A DNA stretch of 64,000 nucleotides, from assembly GCA_963995525.1 (NCBI GenBank), contig OZ023206.1:50758786-50822785 (forward strand), read 5' to 3'. The stretch comes from Escarpia spicata (Eukaryota; Annelida; Polychaeta; Sabellida; Siboglinidae). Position 1 is the stretch's first letter. Every line of letters starts with the position of its first letter. Under the pieces are notes generated by a model. The model made no database searches. It was not told the origin of the DNA and saw only the letters and a program-made list of their open reading frames with translations. Below are positions 1-9,981 of this stretch, piece by piece. Both the position numbers and the translations under genes were made by a program.

Positions 1-952
1 TCATGGAACGAATAGAGGAATTCTACACCGAGCTATATCCCAGTGAACAGAGTACCATAATTCACACCGATGCGAAAGAGGTACCAGAGATAACACCATG
101 GGAAGTGGAAGCTGCGCTAAGAGATGTGAAGAATGGAAGACATCAGGCAAAGACCATGTAAACATTGAAACATTAAAAGCAGGAGAAGATATACTCTCGA
201 AGAAATTGGCTAAGCTGTATACTAAATGCTTAACAGAAAGACGAATATCCACCGCTTGGAAGAACGCAAAGATGATGATAATCTTCAAGAAGGCAAATAA
301 GAAAGACTTGAAGAACTACAGACCGATATGTATGTTATCAAACATCTACAAATTACTCACAAAGATACTAACGAACAGACTAGAGAAGACACTGGACGAA
401 AACCAACCACGAGAGCAAGCAGGATTCAGAAGCAGGTACTCAACGACAGACCACATACACGTCGTAAACCAACTGAAAGAGAAGTGCCGAGAAGATAATA
501 TCCCGCTCTGCATCGCTTTCGTCGACTACGAGAAAGCTTTCGACACAGTGCAAACTCAAGCAATACTGACCTCCCTTCAAGAACAGGGGATAGAAGATGT
601 GTATATCGATCTCCTGAAAGACATCTACACCAACAGCTCGGTGACAGTCCACCTACACAAAAAGAGCAACAAGATCAACATCAGGAGAGGAGTACGACAG
701 GGTGACACCATATCGCCCAAGCTGTTCACGGCAACACTCGAAAGCATATTCCGAAGACTGACCTGGGAAACCAGAGGCTTGATGATAGACGGAGAATATC
801 TCAGCCATCTTCGCTTCGCCGACCACATATTCATATGCGCTAATACACCGGAAGAACTACAAAACATGCTGCAGTAGCTAGCTGATGAAAGTGAAAAACA
901 AGGTCGTAAGATGAACATCTCGAAGAAAAAAGTGATGCTAGAAAATGACACA

Positions 953-983
<31 letters not shown>

Positions 984-1601
984 CAACACGACGCAGATAG
1001 AGAACGTTGAAAGTTACGTCTATCTGGGACAGTGATACAGTATCAGAGACAAAAACCAAGACAAGGAGATTCAAAGAAGGATCACAGCCGGCTGGACAGC
1101 ATTCGCCAAACACCGCGACATCTTCAAAGGTAACCTTGGAACCTGCTTGAGGAGACAAGTCTTCAACTCATGCGTATTTCCAGCGATGACATACGGCGCG
1201 GAAACATGGACACTCACCATCCAGGCAAAGAATAAGCTAGCAGCCCACAAACGAAGATGGAAAGAAGTATGTTAAACATCACATACCAGGAGAGAAAAAC
1301 AAACATCTGGGTAAGGCAGAAGACAAAGGTCATAGACGTGATAGAGCAAATCAGAAGACAGAAGTGGACCTGGGCAGGGCACATCAGCAGACTACGAGAT
1401 AACCGATGGACATCGCGTATCACAACCTGGAGACCTTACGAAGGGAAACGATCTAGAGGAAGACCGGCGAGACGGTGGAGAGACGAACTAGACGAGTACT
1501 GGAAGGGCACCATCTGGCAGAGGATAGCGCAAGACAGGCAGATTTGGAAAGGACATGCTGAGGCATTCGCCCAACCACGGACTACTACGGATGCACAATG
1601 A
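1..1601 (+). pseudogene. RTE-like LINE endonuclease/reverse transcriptase, 3' part, decayed
   Basis: Non-LTR retrotransposon reverse transcriptase running in from the left edge. Seen: an RT start at 3-160 (KNGRHQAK, counterpart of the usual KNGKAPGPD block) broken by a frameshift near 150; NYRPI at about 318; FVDYEKAFDTV near 520; GVRQGDTISPKLF near 690; the catalytic FADD box changed to FADH near 825; a stop at 877-879; then YLGQ and MTYGAETWTL blocks around 1020-1215 and a C-terminal GRPARRWRDELDEYW near 1460-1505. The last catalytic Asp is lost and there are several stops and frameshifts, so it is dead. The 3' end falls in a short GAT repeat near 1600-1612, as is usual for RTE elements. 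The C-terminal block is typical of invertebrate endonuclease-reverse transcriptases often annotated as craniofacial development protein 2-like. Clade is inferred; LINE identity is secure. Confidence 0.85.
956..983. repeat. (TA)n microsatellite inside the LINE
   Basis: About 14 uninterrupted AT/TA dinucleotides interrupt the dead LINE coding frame between the RT core and the C-terminal domain. Confidence 0.95.
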
Positions 1602-1616
1602 TGATGATGATATATA

Positions 1617-2026
1617 TGCCATGGAAGACATTGTGCTGTGCAGACATATGTGGATCCACACGTGGCTCCGGAGCCCTATGCATATATGTATACATTTTAT
1701 AACACAATTATATTCTGTTTTTAATATAATATCATAAAGACATCACAATTGGTGTTCTCTGCGCCATTTAATGTTGTATAAACAACATTATGATTAGTGT
1801 TCCCGACATTTTAGAAGAAATCTCTCATGAAAGAAGAGCTTTGATATTATCAGTTTGGGATTAATAAAGACAGCTTGATGACCTCTACAAAACATTGTTT
1901 GTGTTCGCTGCACATCCTAAATCATCTCAGCATCTATTTCACCTGGTTATACATACAACCATACTGAAATTTAATTTGTATTGAGGATCTAAACAGCACT
2001 GCTGGGCATACATAAGCCGGTACAAC
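1617..2026 (+). repeat. Dispersed repeat, inverted partner of 13350-13762
   Basis: This stretch reads as the diverged reverse complement of 13350-13762. Matching landmarks are GCCATGGAAGACATTGTG at 1618 (mirrored near 13760), the block around the TTTGGGATTAATAAAGACAG segment at 1853 (mirrored near 13510) and the CACCTGGT segment near 1940 (mirrored near 13435). It has no ORF. It starts directly after the LINE tail and next to TA-rich sequence, as a short non-autonomous element would. Family unknown. Confidence 0.7.
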
Positions 2027-2834
2027 ATATTGACTTACATATACAATAAAGATAATTGTTCCTTTGGTTTACTCAAGGAAAACATTAACCCGCATATCTG
2101 CTTATAACAATACATACGCCATCATCATGTATTTAGTTTAGTTTCCATACAAATTGGTGAAATTACATTAATTAACAGGTAGATACAAAATAAATTATGT
2201 TCTTTTTCTTGTTTTGAAATAATTGCAACGCAAGATTACCCATATGATAGTTTCATGTTGGAATATGCGTGGAAATTGCTCGGCAGGCAAGGCGCTTCAG
2301 TAGCATAAAAAATAAAAAGGAGCGCACAACTTCATTGATTTCCAGAAAGTAACAACAAGTGGAGCCGCTGAGAGATATAATGTCACAAATCAACGATTAA
2401 TATGTCTACGAAGCCTCCACATTGCACACGACAATTCAACCAATGCATGAGCAATCATGTGTTTGTATAATACTAAAATTTGTAAATTTGACAATTGTAG
2501 GCTTGAGCGGGTCTTCGAATGCCACAGCTGCAGTACATCAGTTAGATCCATTGAGATGTTATCGTAATGTCTTCTACTGACAGTTAATCTGTTTACGGTG
2601 TTTTCAATTGACAGTTAAACTGTCTATGGAATATTCAAATTACACATGATATAAATCGACCAATGTATGGCGTGTGTAGGCTTTGGAGCATATTCAACTG
2701 TATACTCACCTGTACTGTCAAATACAGATCACATAAAACCTAATAAACATGTTGTGTTTTGAAAAAAGTTTTACTCTTTAATCAAACAAATACTATTCAG
2801 TAAATAAATATATGGAATATTAGGTATCATATTT
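2027..2834. other. AT-rich stretch without recognised features
   Basis: No ORF with protein-like character, no clear repeat partner inside the window and no recognisable RNA gene. A short internal similarity (two ACAGTTAA/CTGT segments near 2578-2625) is the only structure noted. Confidence 0.5.
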
Positions 2835-3124
2835 TTTAAAAGAGTATGAACGACAGAGAACGATTACCTGGTTAGTTAATTTACTTGTATACAACTAGGA
2901 AGTTTTTATCTTATGTGGGCACAAGACATGTTTTTCCAAATTACAAAAATACTATGTTTATATGTGAGTGAGGTCACGAAAAATGGAACATTTTGATATT
3001 TGTATTTCTGAGCTTACCTATGGAGTTAATCAAATGACTTTACCATTACATTGCAAGGAATAAAAAAATGGTCTCATCTCTCAGGAAAGACCCCTTTAGC
3101 ATGCTTTTTAAAGATTTACCATTT
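2835..3124 (+). repeat. Left half of an old repeat split by the Gmr1-like element
   Basis: This aligns as a diverged direct repeat with 12445-12700. Shared landmarks are TTAAAA..GTATGA, ACTTGTATAC.ACTAGGAAGTTTTT and TATGTGAGT. The continuation of the 12445 copy (12720-13090) matches 11580-11960, on the other side of the LTR element. So the LTR element sits inside this repeat. Non-coding; family unknown. Confidence 0.6.
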
Positions 3125-3126
3125 CG

Positions 3127-4689
3127 ATAACTATTTCTGCTATTTCAAGATGGTTAAATCTACTTGTCTGAGGTTTAATTTGGGAAATGAGGAAGGTCAA
3201 GCCAGTAGATAGACATATTGTTGACCAACCACCTTGGTTACGTAATTACGGCCACTCGGTTGCAGATGCGCTCAGTGGAGCGTGGTATTCTGTTGCTAGC
3301 ATTGCCAGCAGGTGGTTTCACTGTAATCTTAGAGGGTGTTCCACAATGCTTAGTTTGAATTGTATACTGCTTTAGCCAATAGAAATGATGGAAACCTGTC
3401 ATATGATGTGTAATTAGGTCCGCTTATATAAACGTTTATTGTACGCATTTCGCCATCTGGGCGCTGGCGAAGGACTGGGACAGATCCAGGGTTGAACGAG
3501 ACAGGTTGCCCTGCTGCCAAGAGAATGGCTAGTCAAGTCGTAAAGCGTGATGGGAATCGTTAACGTGGGTTACGTTCCCAAGCTTTTGTGTGTGTGTAAT
3601 ATTCAGTGTCCAGAGTGACTGTTTGATCGCGCTTCGAAGAAGCCATGCCGCCACGTCAGCGGTATATTGAGACAACGTTCCGGTCGACCCAAACGTATTT
3701 GTGTCGATGAGCGATAATCGCGACGCGCTCACCCTGCACGGGCCATCCTCGAACATCGGTCTCACAGCGACAACGTCAGAAAGATTGACCGAATGCGACT
3801 CGCAGCGGCCGGCGGTAAACGTATACTGCCAGGCGTCGTCATTTGCGCGAACCCGTTCATTCGACTTCTCGATCGTTCGCAACAGGGCAAGACCTCTCGA
3901 TCGAATTCGTAGCGGCCGGCGGTAAGCGTCTACTGCCCGGCTTCGTCTTCCAGTTGAACGTATTCAACTGACTTCGCAATCGTTTGCGACCGTGCGATCA
4001 TTGAACGTACGCGACTCGAGAATTCGCGGCGTACGACGGCAATCGTCAAGTGCCCGGCATCATCACTCGTGCGGCCGAGATACCCCGTTCTAATTGTGTT
4101 CGGAGCTCGGCGTGTTGACTTCAACAAACGTTCGTATATATTCGAGATGGGATTAGCCCAGTATCAATGTCTGTTTTCTGATTGAACGTATCTATTGTTT
4201 GCTGTATTATGATTGGTAGTTATCTGTGTTTGAAGTGAGGTATTGTTACCCTTGAAATATTCACATATATATGTATATATATATGTGTGTGTTGTAATAG
4301 ATTACTGTAATGAGAGTCCGCGAGGACTAGCTTATACTGTGTATTATATTAAGGGAGTTATTCTTAGATAACACTTGGCGCCTAGTGTATGGTCGTGTAG
4401 CGGTATAATCCACATTAGAAAGGGAGTGGAATTTGATAATTGAAAGATTCAGTGTTATTGTTTATTATGTTCTATTAAGTTTTGGTTACGGGATTTCATT
4501 ATTCTGTTTATTTTTTTAATCGAGATATTTACCAAAAGAAGGATATCTTGTAATAAAGTTATTACATTTTCCTCGTTCTTTGTTGCTTGTTCACAAAAAC
4601 CGTTCTTTCTCATATGCGTTGACCTTGATATATAAGAACCCTACTAGACTGAGCCATCTAGTGTACGGAGACCTCGCTAATCCGTGACA
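3127..4689 (+). repeat. 5' LTR of the Gmr1-like element
   Basis: Matches 9982-11542 nearly base for base from 3133 onward, including the terminal CCGTGACA at 4682-4689. The 3' copy starts TGTAGCATTTCTGC; the first six bases are different here, so the left boundary is set by homology only. Differences from the 3' LTR include single substitutions near 3160, 3241, 3350, 3410 and 3434 and a 2-bp change in an AT run near 4270. Confidence 0.92.
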
Positions 4690-4693
4690 TAAT

Positions 4694-4711
4694 TGGGGGC
4701 TCGTACGCGGG
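4694..4711 (+). other. Primer-binding site, tRNA-Pro-like
   Basis: TGGGGGCTCGT begins four bases after the LTR end and continues ACGCGGG. The first eleven bases equal the tRNA-Pro primer site used by murine leukaemia-type retroviruses; the next bases differ by a small insertion. Primer identity is inferred. Confidence 0.7.
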
Positions 4712-5331
4712 ATTCCGGCGAGGGGGAAATTAAAATAACACCTTCGGTCAACGCTATGAATTGCGGGTAACACGTGACGGCAACATAGAACATGCCTGAG
4801 AACTTAGCTGCACTCTGGTTCCGTGGAATGTCAGCGTTGTTCCGTGGCTAGAGACGAAACCTACATATATTCCAGTAGCTGTAGTGTAGGGTAATTCACA
4901 TGCCCCTTGTCGTTTCTGCCCGGACATAATTCTGAGTCCCATATTTCTCGTTACATGTATAGTGTGTCATTCACGTTTTGAGGCAGTAGACTTGTTTATT
5001 ACAGCAGGAAAGGACCATGAATTAATCGTCGAATTAAGGGCAAGTAGGAGCTTTGTTATTCTTCAGCTGTATGAGGAAGTTGATTTACTTGTTGCAATTG
5101 CCGTGTTGGCATTGGGCAAATTGAAGTCCTACAGAATGTCCGTGTGTTGATAGTTGACACGGCGTGGTTGAAATCGTATAGTGATTTCGTTATTCCAGTC
5201 TTATGAGAAGATTGGGTGGAGTGTTGTAGCGTAGCTAACACTTTTGTGGTTTACAGGTGATTGACCTTGTGTTTTACTTAAACGTGATATCCGTTTAGTG
5301 ATTGTTTCGTGTGTTGCACTAGTTTGCAAAC
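4712..5331 (+). other. Untranslated leader of the Gmr1-like element
   Basis: About 620 bp between the primer-binding site and the first gag ATG. No protein-like ORF. Packaging and splice signals are expected here but none can be named from sequence. Confidence 0.6.
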
Positions 5332-5625
5332 ATGGATATTGCTCAATTGATTGAGTTAGGCGAGAAGTTAGGGTTAACAGGTCCCGAACTTCAGGCATTT
5401 GTTCGCGATGAACAAGGAACCGCCCGGGCTGAGCGACAGGCCGCTCGTGAGGCGGAGAAAGAGAGGCTCCAGGCCGAGCTCCGAGAAAAGGAGGCGGCAA
5501 GGCAGGCTGATATGGAGAAAGAGAGGCTCCAAGCCGATAAGGAGAGGCTCCAGGCCGAGCTCCGAGAAAAGGAGGCGGCAAGGCAGGCCGATATGGAGAT
5601 GCGCGCGCGCGAAATGGAGCATTAA
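5332..5625 (+). CDS. gag: Gag N-terminal coiled-coil segment, ended by an in-frame stop
   Basis: Begins at the first ATG after the leader and encodes 97 residues: a short head (LIELGEKLGLTGPEL) followed by a charged Arg/Glu/Lys/Ala helix, strongly predicted coiled coil. The helix contains an internal 81-bp duplication (5461-5517 repeated at 5542-5598). It ends at TAA 5623-5625, but the same frame continues two codons later into the main polyprotein ORF. Gmr1-like Gag proteins commonly begin with such a charged helix, so this is most simply the true Gag N-terminus separated by one nonsense codon. Stop readthrough cannot be excluded from sequence alone. Confidence 0.8.
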   Translation: MDIAQLIELGEKLGLTGPELQAFVRDEQGTARAERQAAREAEKERLQAELREKEAARQADMEKERLQADKERLQAELREKEAARQADMEMRAREMEH

Positions 5626-5631
5626 GAAAAT

Positions 5632-8600
5632 ATGGCCAGACTCCACAACGAGGCTACGACCGTAGAGAACCGAGATTCGGTGGGTAATGCTTCAGCCATT
5701 ACTAAAGGAATCCGTAGTCCTCCGTTACCCTGTTTTAACGAAGACAGGGATTCGATTGATGCATATCTCCAGCGATTTGAAAGATATGCTGAAAACCAGG
5801 GTTGGGAGCGTGAGAATTACGCTATATTTCTGAGCGCATTGTTAACCGGTCATGCACTGGAAGTTTATTCTCGTTCCCCGATTTCCGTGGCCAACGATTA
5901 TGACCAGTTAAAGCAAGCATTGCTAGGATGGTACCGACTGACTGTAGGCGATTTTCGTAAGAAGTTTTACACCTGTTCTCTAAATTCGACCGAAACAGTG
6001 TCGCAGTATTTTGCTCGTATGGAGCATTATTTGACTCAGTGGATTTCTTTGTCAAACATTAATGAGTCTTTCGAGGGTCTTAAGGAACTCATTCTGAGAG
6101 AGCAATTCTTGTTTATGTGCCCTAGGGAACTGTCCGTTTTTCTGAGAGAATACAAACCGATGGGGAAAGAGAATTTGTTAGAGTTGGTGAGAACATTTAC
6201 AGATGCCCATTCATCATATGGTAAACGGGAAAATCGTAGAGACCGAGTCCGACCCACTCCCGTCCCTTCACCCGTCCCGAAAAGTAGATCAGGGGAGGGG
6301 AGATACCCTATTTCTAGCCCTACCCCGCGGCCCGTTCCTCCGCCGCGTACATGTTTCCTTTGTAATCGGCCAGGTCACATCGCGAGACAGTGTACAGTGG
6401 GAGTGCAGAATAGGAATCCTCCACCGCAAAGGATGAAACCTGTGGTTGGGAATTGTGCAGTTGTGCTAAACCAGAATTCCCCTAGTCACCAATGTCCTGT
6501 GGGTGGGACTGATGTCACGTTGCAATGTGGATGTAAGATCCCCGTAATTGCTAGTGCTTGTGTACAACATGAAAACAGTTGTAACTTACCGGTTGTAGAG
6601 GGGTATGTGGGGGGATCCCCAGTGAAAGTACTACGCGACAGCGGGTGTAACGGAGTCGTTGTACGACGGAGCCTAGTTCCGGAAGATCAGTTAACTGGGA
6701 AAACCAAAGTCCTTATGCTGATGGACCGATCCGTCATTGAAGTCCCGACTGCCCGGTGCTATGTGAGAACTCCCTTTTTCACAGGAGAAATTGAAGCCCT
6801 TTGTGTAAACAACCCCGTTTATGATTTAGTCATTGGCAATGTTGATGAACTAAATTTGCCCTGTTCCGATAACAGTGAAGGTTCTCCTTTTCGAGTAACC
6901 AAGTCAGATGGTGTCCCCGTTACAGTTGAGGCCCCTTTGAATGACATCCCAGTCACTGGTTGTGCTGTAGAAACCCGTGCTCAACGGGAGCGCCTTTCCA
7001 AGCCCACAAAACCTTTGATAGTGCCTCAAGTTGTTGGTGTGAGTATATCCGCCGATGATTTCTTGAGAGAGCAAAAGGGGGATGAGACCTTAAAGAAATG
7101 CTTTGATTCGGCTGAAGAGACTAAAGGGAAACCTAAGGGAGAACAAACAAGTCAATTTGTGATCAAAAGGGGACTCCTTTATCGTCTGTATCAAAAAGAG
7201 AAAGAGGGTGAGACTGTGAAACAACTAGTAGTTCCCCGAGTTTTGCGCAATCGAGTCATGACATTAGGACATGAAACTATCCTATCTGGATATCAGGGAA
7301 TTAGGAAGTCGCTAGATAGAATCCTCCTTAACTTCTACTGGCCAGGGATAGTGGGTGATGTCCATAGATTCTGCCAATCATGTGACATCTGTCAGAGGAC
7401 CGTTAGTCGAGGCAATGTCCCTAAGGCTCCTGTACAAATGATCCCCATCGTAAACACGCCCTTTGAAAAGGTAGCGATAGATTTGGTAGGTCCCTTAACC
7501 CCAGTGACAGAAAGAGGTAATCGGTGGATCTTAACCCTGGTAGATTTCGCTACTAGATACCCAGAAGCGGTAGCAGTGTCGAATATCGACACGGAAACGA
7601 TAGCAGAGGCTCTTCTGAAGATTTTCTCAAGGGTGGGTCTGCCTAAAGTAGTACTCAGCGATAATGGCAGTCAGTTTGTGTCAAAAACTATGACCGAGGT
7701 AGCTAGGTTACTCTCTATCCAACAAGTCCACTCTTCTCCTTACCATCCCATGGCCAATGGATTGGTAGAGAAATGGAACGGTACCTTAACACGAATGCTA
7801 AGGCGGATGTGCTCTGAACGTCCACGAGACTGGGATCGGTATCTGGAACCTCTTATGTTTGCATACCGCGAAGCACCCCAGGAGAGCATGACATTTTCCC
7901 CCTTTGAGTTACTCTATGGAAGGACAGTCAGGGGGCCTATGATGATTCTTAGAGAGTTATGGGAGAATGAGAAACCAGACGAGGAGCTAGTAGAAACGTA
8001 CCAGTACGTAGTGGATCTCCGTAATCGGATAGAATCAACTTGCGAACTAGCTAGAGAGAATCTGAAGAATTCTCAAGACCGGTATAAGGAACACTTTGAT
8101 CGAAAGGCCAAGGTGAGAACCCTAGAAGTAGGAGACAAAGCCCTCATCCTTCTCCCCACCGATTCAAACAAGTTGCTCATGCAATGGAAGGGTCCATATG
8201 AAGTGATAGAGAGAGTGGGGATAAACGATTACCGGGTAAAGATCGGAGATAATCGTAAACTCTTCCACATCAACATGATGAAGAAATACTATGAGAGAGG
8301 TAATGTGGAGATGCTAGGTTTAGCTGCTGTTGTCGAAGAACAACCTGAATGTGAGACTGATGAGGATTTTCCCATTCCTGAGAGAGAGGAAAACATTGGG
8401 GACGTCCATGTGAGTGATAGTTTATCACCTGATCAGACACGAGACTTGAAACAGCTGATGGAAGAATTTCCTTCCATCTTTTCAAGCACTCCAGGGCAAA
8501 CTAGTCTCTTGTCCCATGCCATTGAGGTAACGTCCTCTAGTCCCGTGAGATGCAAACCGTACCCTATTCCATTAGCCAAGTTGGGAGTGGTAAAACAAGA

Positions 8601-9468
8601 GGTTGAGAAGATGCGAGAAATGGGCGTGATTGAGCCATCTCATTCACCGTACTCTTCGCCTTTGTTGCTAATTCGTAAATCTGACTCCACATACAGACCG
8701 GTAGTAGATTTTCGCCAGTTAAACAAGGTTACTAAATTCGATGCAGAACCTATGCCAAATCCCGATACTATCTTGGCTGAGGTGGGGCAGGATAGGTACT
8801 TGTCCAAACTAGATTTCTGCAAAGGCTACTGGCAAATAAGGATGGAACCGGACGATAAGGAGAAAACCGCATTTTGTACTCCCCAAGGGTTGTTCCAATT
8901 CTGCGTCATGCCTTTCGGTCTAGTCAACGCCGGCGCATCGTACAGTCGCATGATGCGCATACTCTTAGATGGCCTCGGTGGTGTTACCAATTATGTTGAC
9001 GATGTATTGATTCACACCTCAACATGGGCCGATCACTTATCAACACTGCGGGCAGTGTTCGTCCGAGTGAGACAAGCGGGTCTCTCAATAAAACCGTCGA
9101 AGTGTTTTCTTGGGTTTGAATCCGTCGATTTCCTGGGGCACCAAGTAGGACAAGGAGAAGTGAAGACCCAGGAAGACAAGGTAAACAAGATTAGGAATGC
9201 GCCCATTCCTACCACGAAGAAACAAGTGAGGTCTTTTCTAGGTTTGGCAGGATATTACCGGAAGTTTGTTAATGGGTATTCCAGAATCGCGGCTCCATTG
9301 ACTGATCTCACAAAGGCAAAACAGCCTAACAAGGTAAGTTGGAATGATGAGGCGGACAAGGCCTTCATTCAACTGAAGCAGGCCCTGTGTAAGGCGCCTA
9401 TCCTCAAATTGCCTGACGTCAACAGACCCTTTGTCTTGCGTACAGATGCGTCCGATACCGGACTCTGA
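5632..9468 (+). CDS. pol: Gag-protease-integrase-reverse transcriptase polyprotein
   Basis: 1278 residues in the frame of the preceding Gag helix. Domains in order: Gag capsid-like region (about 20-200); CCHC knuckle CFLCNRPGHIARQC near residue 241; aspartic protease with RDSGCNGVVV near 335; integrase zinc-binding H-H-C-C (about 546-590); integrase DDE core with AIDLVGP, LSDNGSQF and GLVEKWNGT (about 615-715); GPY-type module WKGPYEVIERVG near 852; reverse transcriptase (about 935-1190) with VDFRQLNK, MPFGLVNAGA and catalytic YVDD at 8992-9003; then the start of RNase H (RTDAS). It makes the element's cDNA and inserts it. The frame ends at TGA 9466-9468 inside RNase H, where related proteins have Gly. 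The integrase-before-RT order defines the Gmr1 group. Confidence 0.93.
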   Translation: MARLHNEATTVENRDSVGNASAITKGIRSPPLPCFNEDRDSIDAYLQRFERYAENQGWERENYAIFLSALLTGHALEVYSRSPISVANDYDQLKQALLGWYRLTVGDFRKKFYTCSLNSTETVSQYFARMEHYLTQWISLSNINESFEGLKELILREQFLFMCPRELSVFLREYKPMGKENLLELVRTFTDAHSSYGKRENRRDRVRPTPVPSPVPKSRSGEGRYPISSPTPRPVPPPRTCFLCNRPGHIARQCTVGVQNRNPPPQRMKPVVGNCAVVLNQNSPSHQCPVGGTDVTLQCGCKIPVIASACVQHENSCNLPVVEGYVGGSPVKVLRDSGCNGVVVRRSLVPEDQLTGKTKVLMLMDRSVIEVPTARCYVRTPFFTGEIEALCVNNPVYDLVIGNVDELNLPCSDNSEGSPFRVTKSDGVPVTVEAPLNDIPVTGCAVETRAQRERLSKPTKPLIVPQVVGVSISADDFLREQKGDETLKKCFDSAEETKGKPKGEQTSQFVIKRGLLYRLYQKEKEGETVKQLVVPRVLRNRVMTLGHETILSGYQGIRKSLDRILLNFYWPGIVGDVHRFCQSCDICQRTVSRGNVPKAPVQMIPIVNTPFEKVAIDLVGPLTPVTERGNRWILTLVDFATRYPEAVAVSNIDTETIAEALLKIFSRVGLPKVVLSDNGSQFVSKTMTEVARLLSIQQVHSSPYHPMANGLVEKWNGTLTRMLRRMCSERPRDWDRYLEPLMFAYREAPQESMTFSPFELLYGRTVRGPMMILRELWENEKPDEELVETYQYVVDLRNRIESTCELARENLKNSQDRYKEHFDRKAKVRTLEVGDKALILLPTDSNKLLMQWKGPYEVIERVGINDYRVKIGDNRKLFHINMMKKYYERGNVEMLGLAAVVEEQPECETDEDFPIPEREENIGDVHVSDSLSPDQTRDLKQLMEEFPSIFSSTPGQTSLLSHAIEVTSSSPVRCKPYPIPLAKLGVVKQEVEKMREMGVIEPSHSPYSSPLLLIRKSDSTYRPVVDFRQLNKVTKFDAEPMPNPDTILAEVGQDRYLSKLDFCKGYWQIRMEPDDKEKTAFCTPQGLFQFCVMPFGLVNAGASYSRMMRILLDGLGGVTNYVDDVLIHTSTWADHLSTLRAVFVRVRQAGLSIKPSKCFLGFESVDFLGHQVGQGEVKTQEDKVNKIRNAPIPTTKKQVRSFLGLAGYYRKFVNGYSRIAAPLTDLTKAKQPNKVSWNDEADKAFIQLKQALCKAPILKLPDVNRPFVLRTDASDTGL

Positions 9469-9795
9469 GCAATGTTACTCCAAGAGAATAACGGAGTCTT
9501 ATTCCCAGTCGCGTTTGCGAGCAAGAAGCTCAATTCCACACAAAGGCGATATTCCGTAGTAGAAAGAGAATGTCTGGCAATTGTTTGGGGACTCGAGAAA
9601 TTTCACCTATACCTATATGGGCGAAGTTTCATTGTGCAGTGTGATCAACGATCCCTGAAATTCCTAAACACTGCGAAGTTGACAAACAATCGCGTTGTGC
9701 GGTGGGCTCTTAAAGTCCAACCCTATCGTTTCCGGGTAGAGTCAATCCCTGGAATAGATAACATAGGTGTAGACTACCTAAGCCGAATGGAATAG
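9469..9795 (+). CDS. pol: RNase H domain, continuation of pol after a nonsense codon
   Basis: Same frame as the upstream polyprotein, separated only by TGA 9466-9468. Carries the RT-associated RNase H blocks: FASKKLNSTQRRYSVVEREC with the conserved Glu, LAIVWGLEKFHLYLYG, then FIVQCDQRSLKFL and the terminal GIDNIGVDYLSRME typical of gypsy RNase H ends. RNase H removes the RNA strand during cDNA synthesis. With the stop in place this domain would not be translated unless read through. It ends about 175 bp before the polypurine tract, so no env-like gene follows. Confidence 0.88.
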   Translation, partial: AMLLQENNGVLFPVAFASKKLNSTQRRYSVVERECLAIVWGLEKFHLYLYGRSFIVQCDQRSLKFLNTAKLTNNRVVRWALKVQPYRFRVESIPGIDNIGVDYLSRME

Positions 9796-9970
9796 ATGTA
9801 GGTTCCATCAAATTAGTTGAAACACTGAAGTGTCATGAATTTTGTTGTGCAACTAGATAGTTACTAGTTCGGCGAGTGATCGCCAGGTTATTTGTTGGAT
9901 TAAATTGAATGTATTAAATTAGTGTATTAAATTTATTCCTTAATATTTTTGTTCAGGAAGTAGATTCTTA

Positions 9971-9981
9971 GCGGGGGGTAA
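9971..9981 (+). other. Polypurine tract
   Basis: GCGGGGGGTAA lies directly before the 3' LTR start at 9982, the expected place for plus-strand priming. Confidence 0.75.

Noticed and set aside
3187..4127. Several 60-117 codon frames in the Gmr1-like LTRs, repeated in both LTRs
   Set aside because: They occur identically in both LTRs because the LTRs are repeats; none has a domain or a plausible start context.
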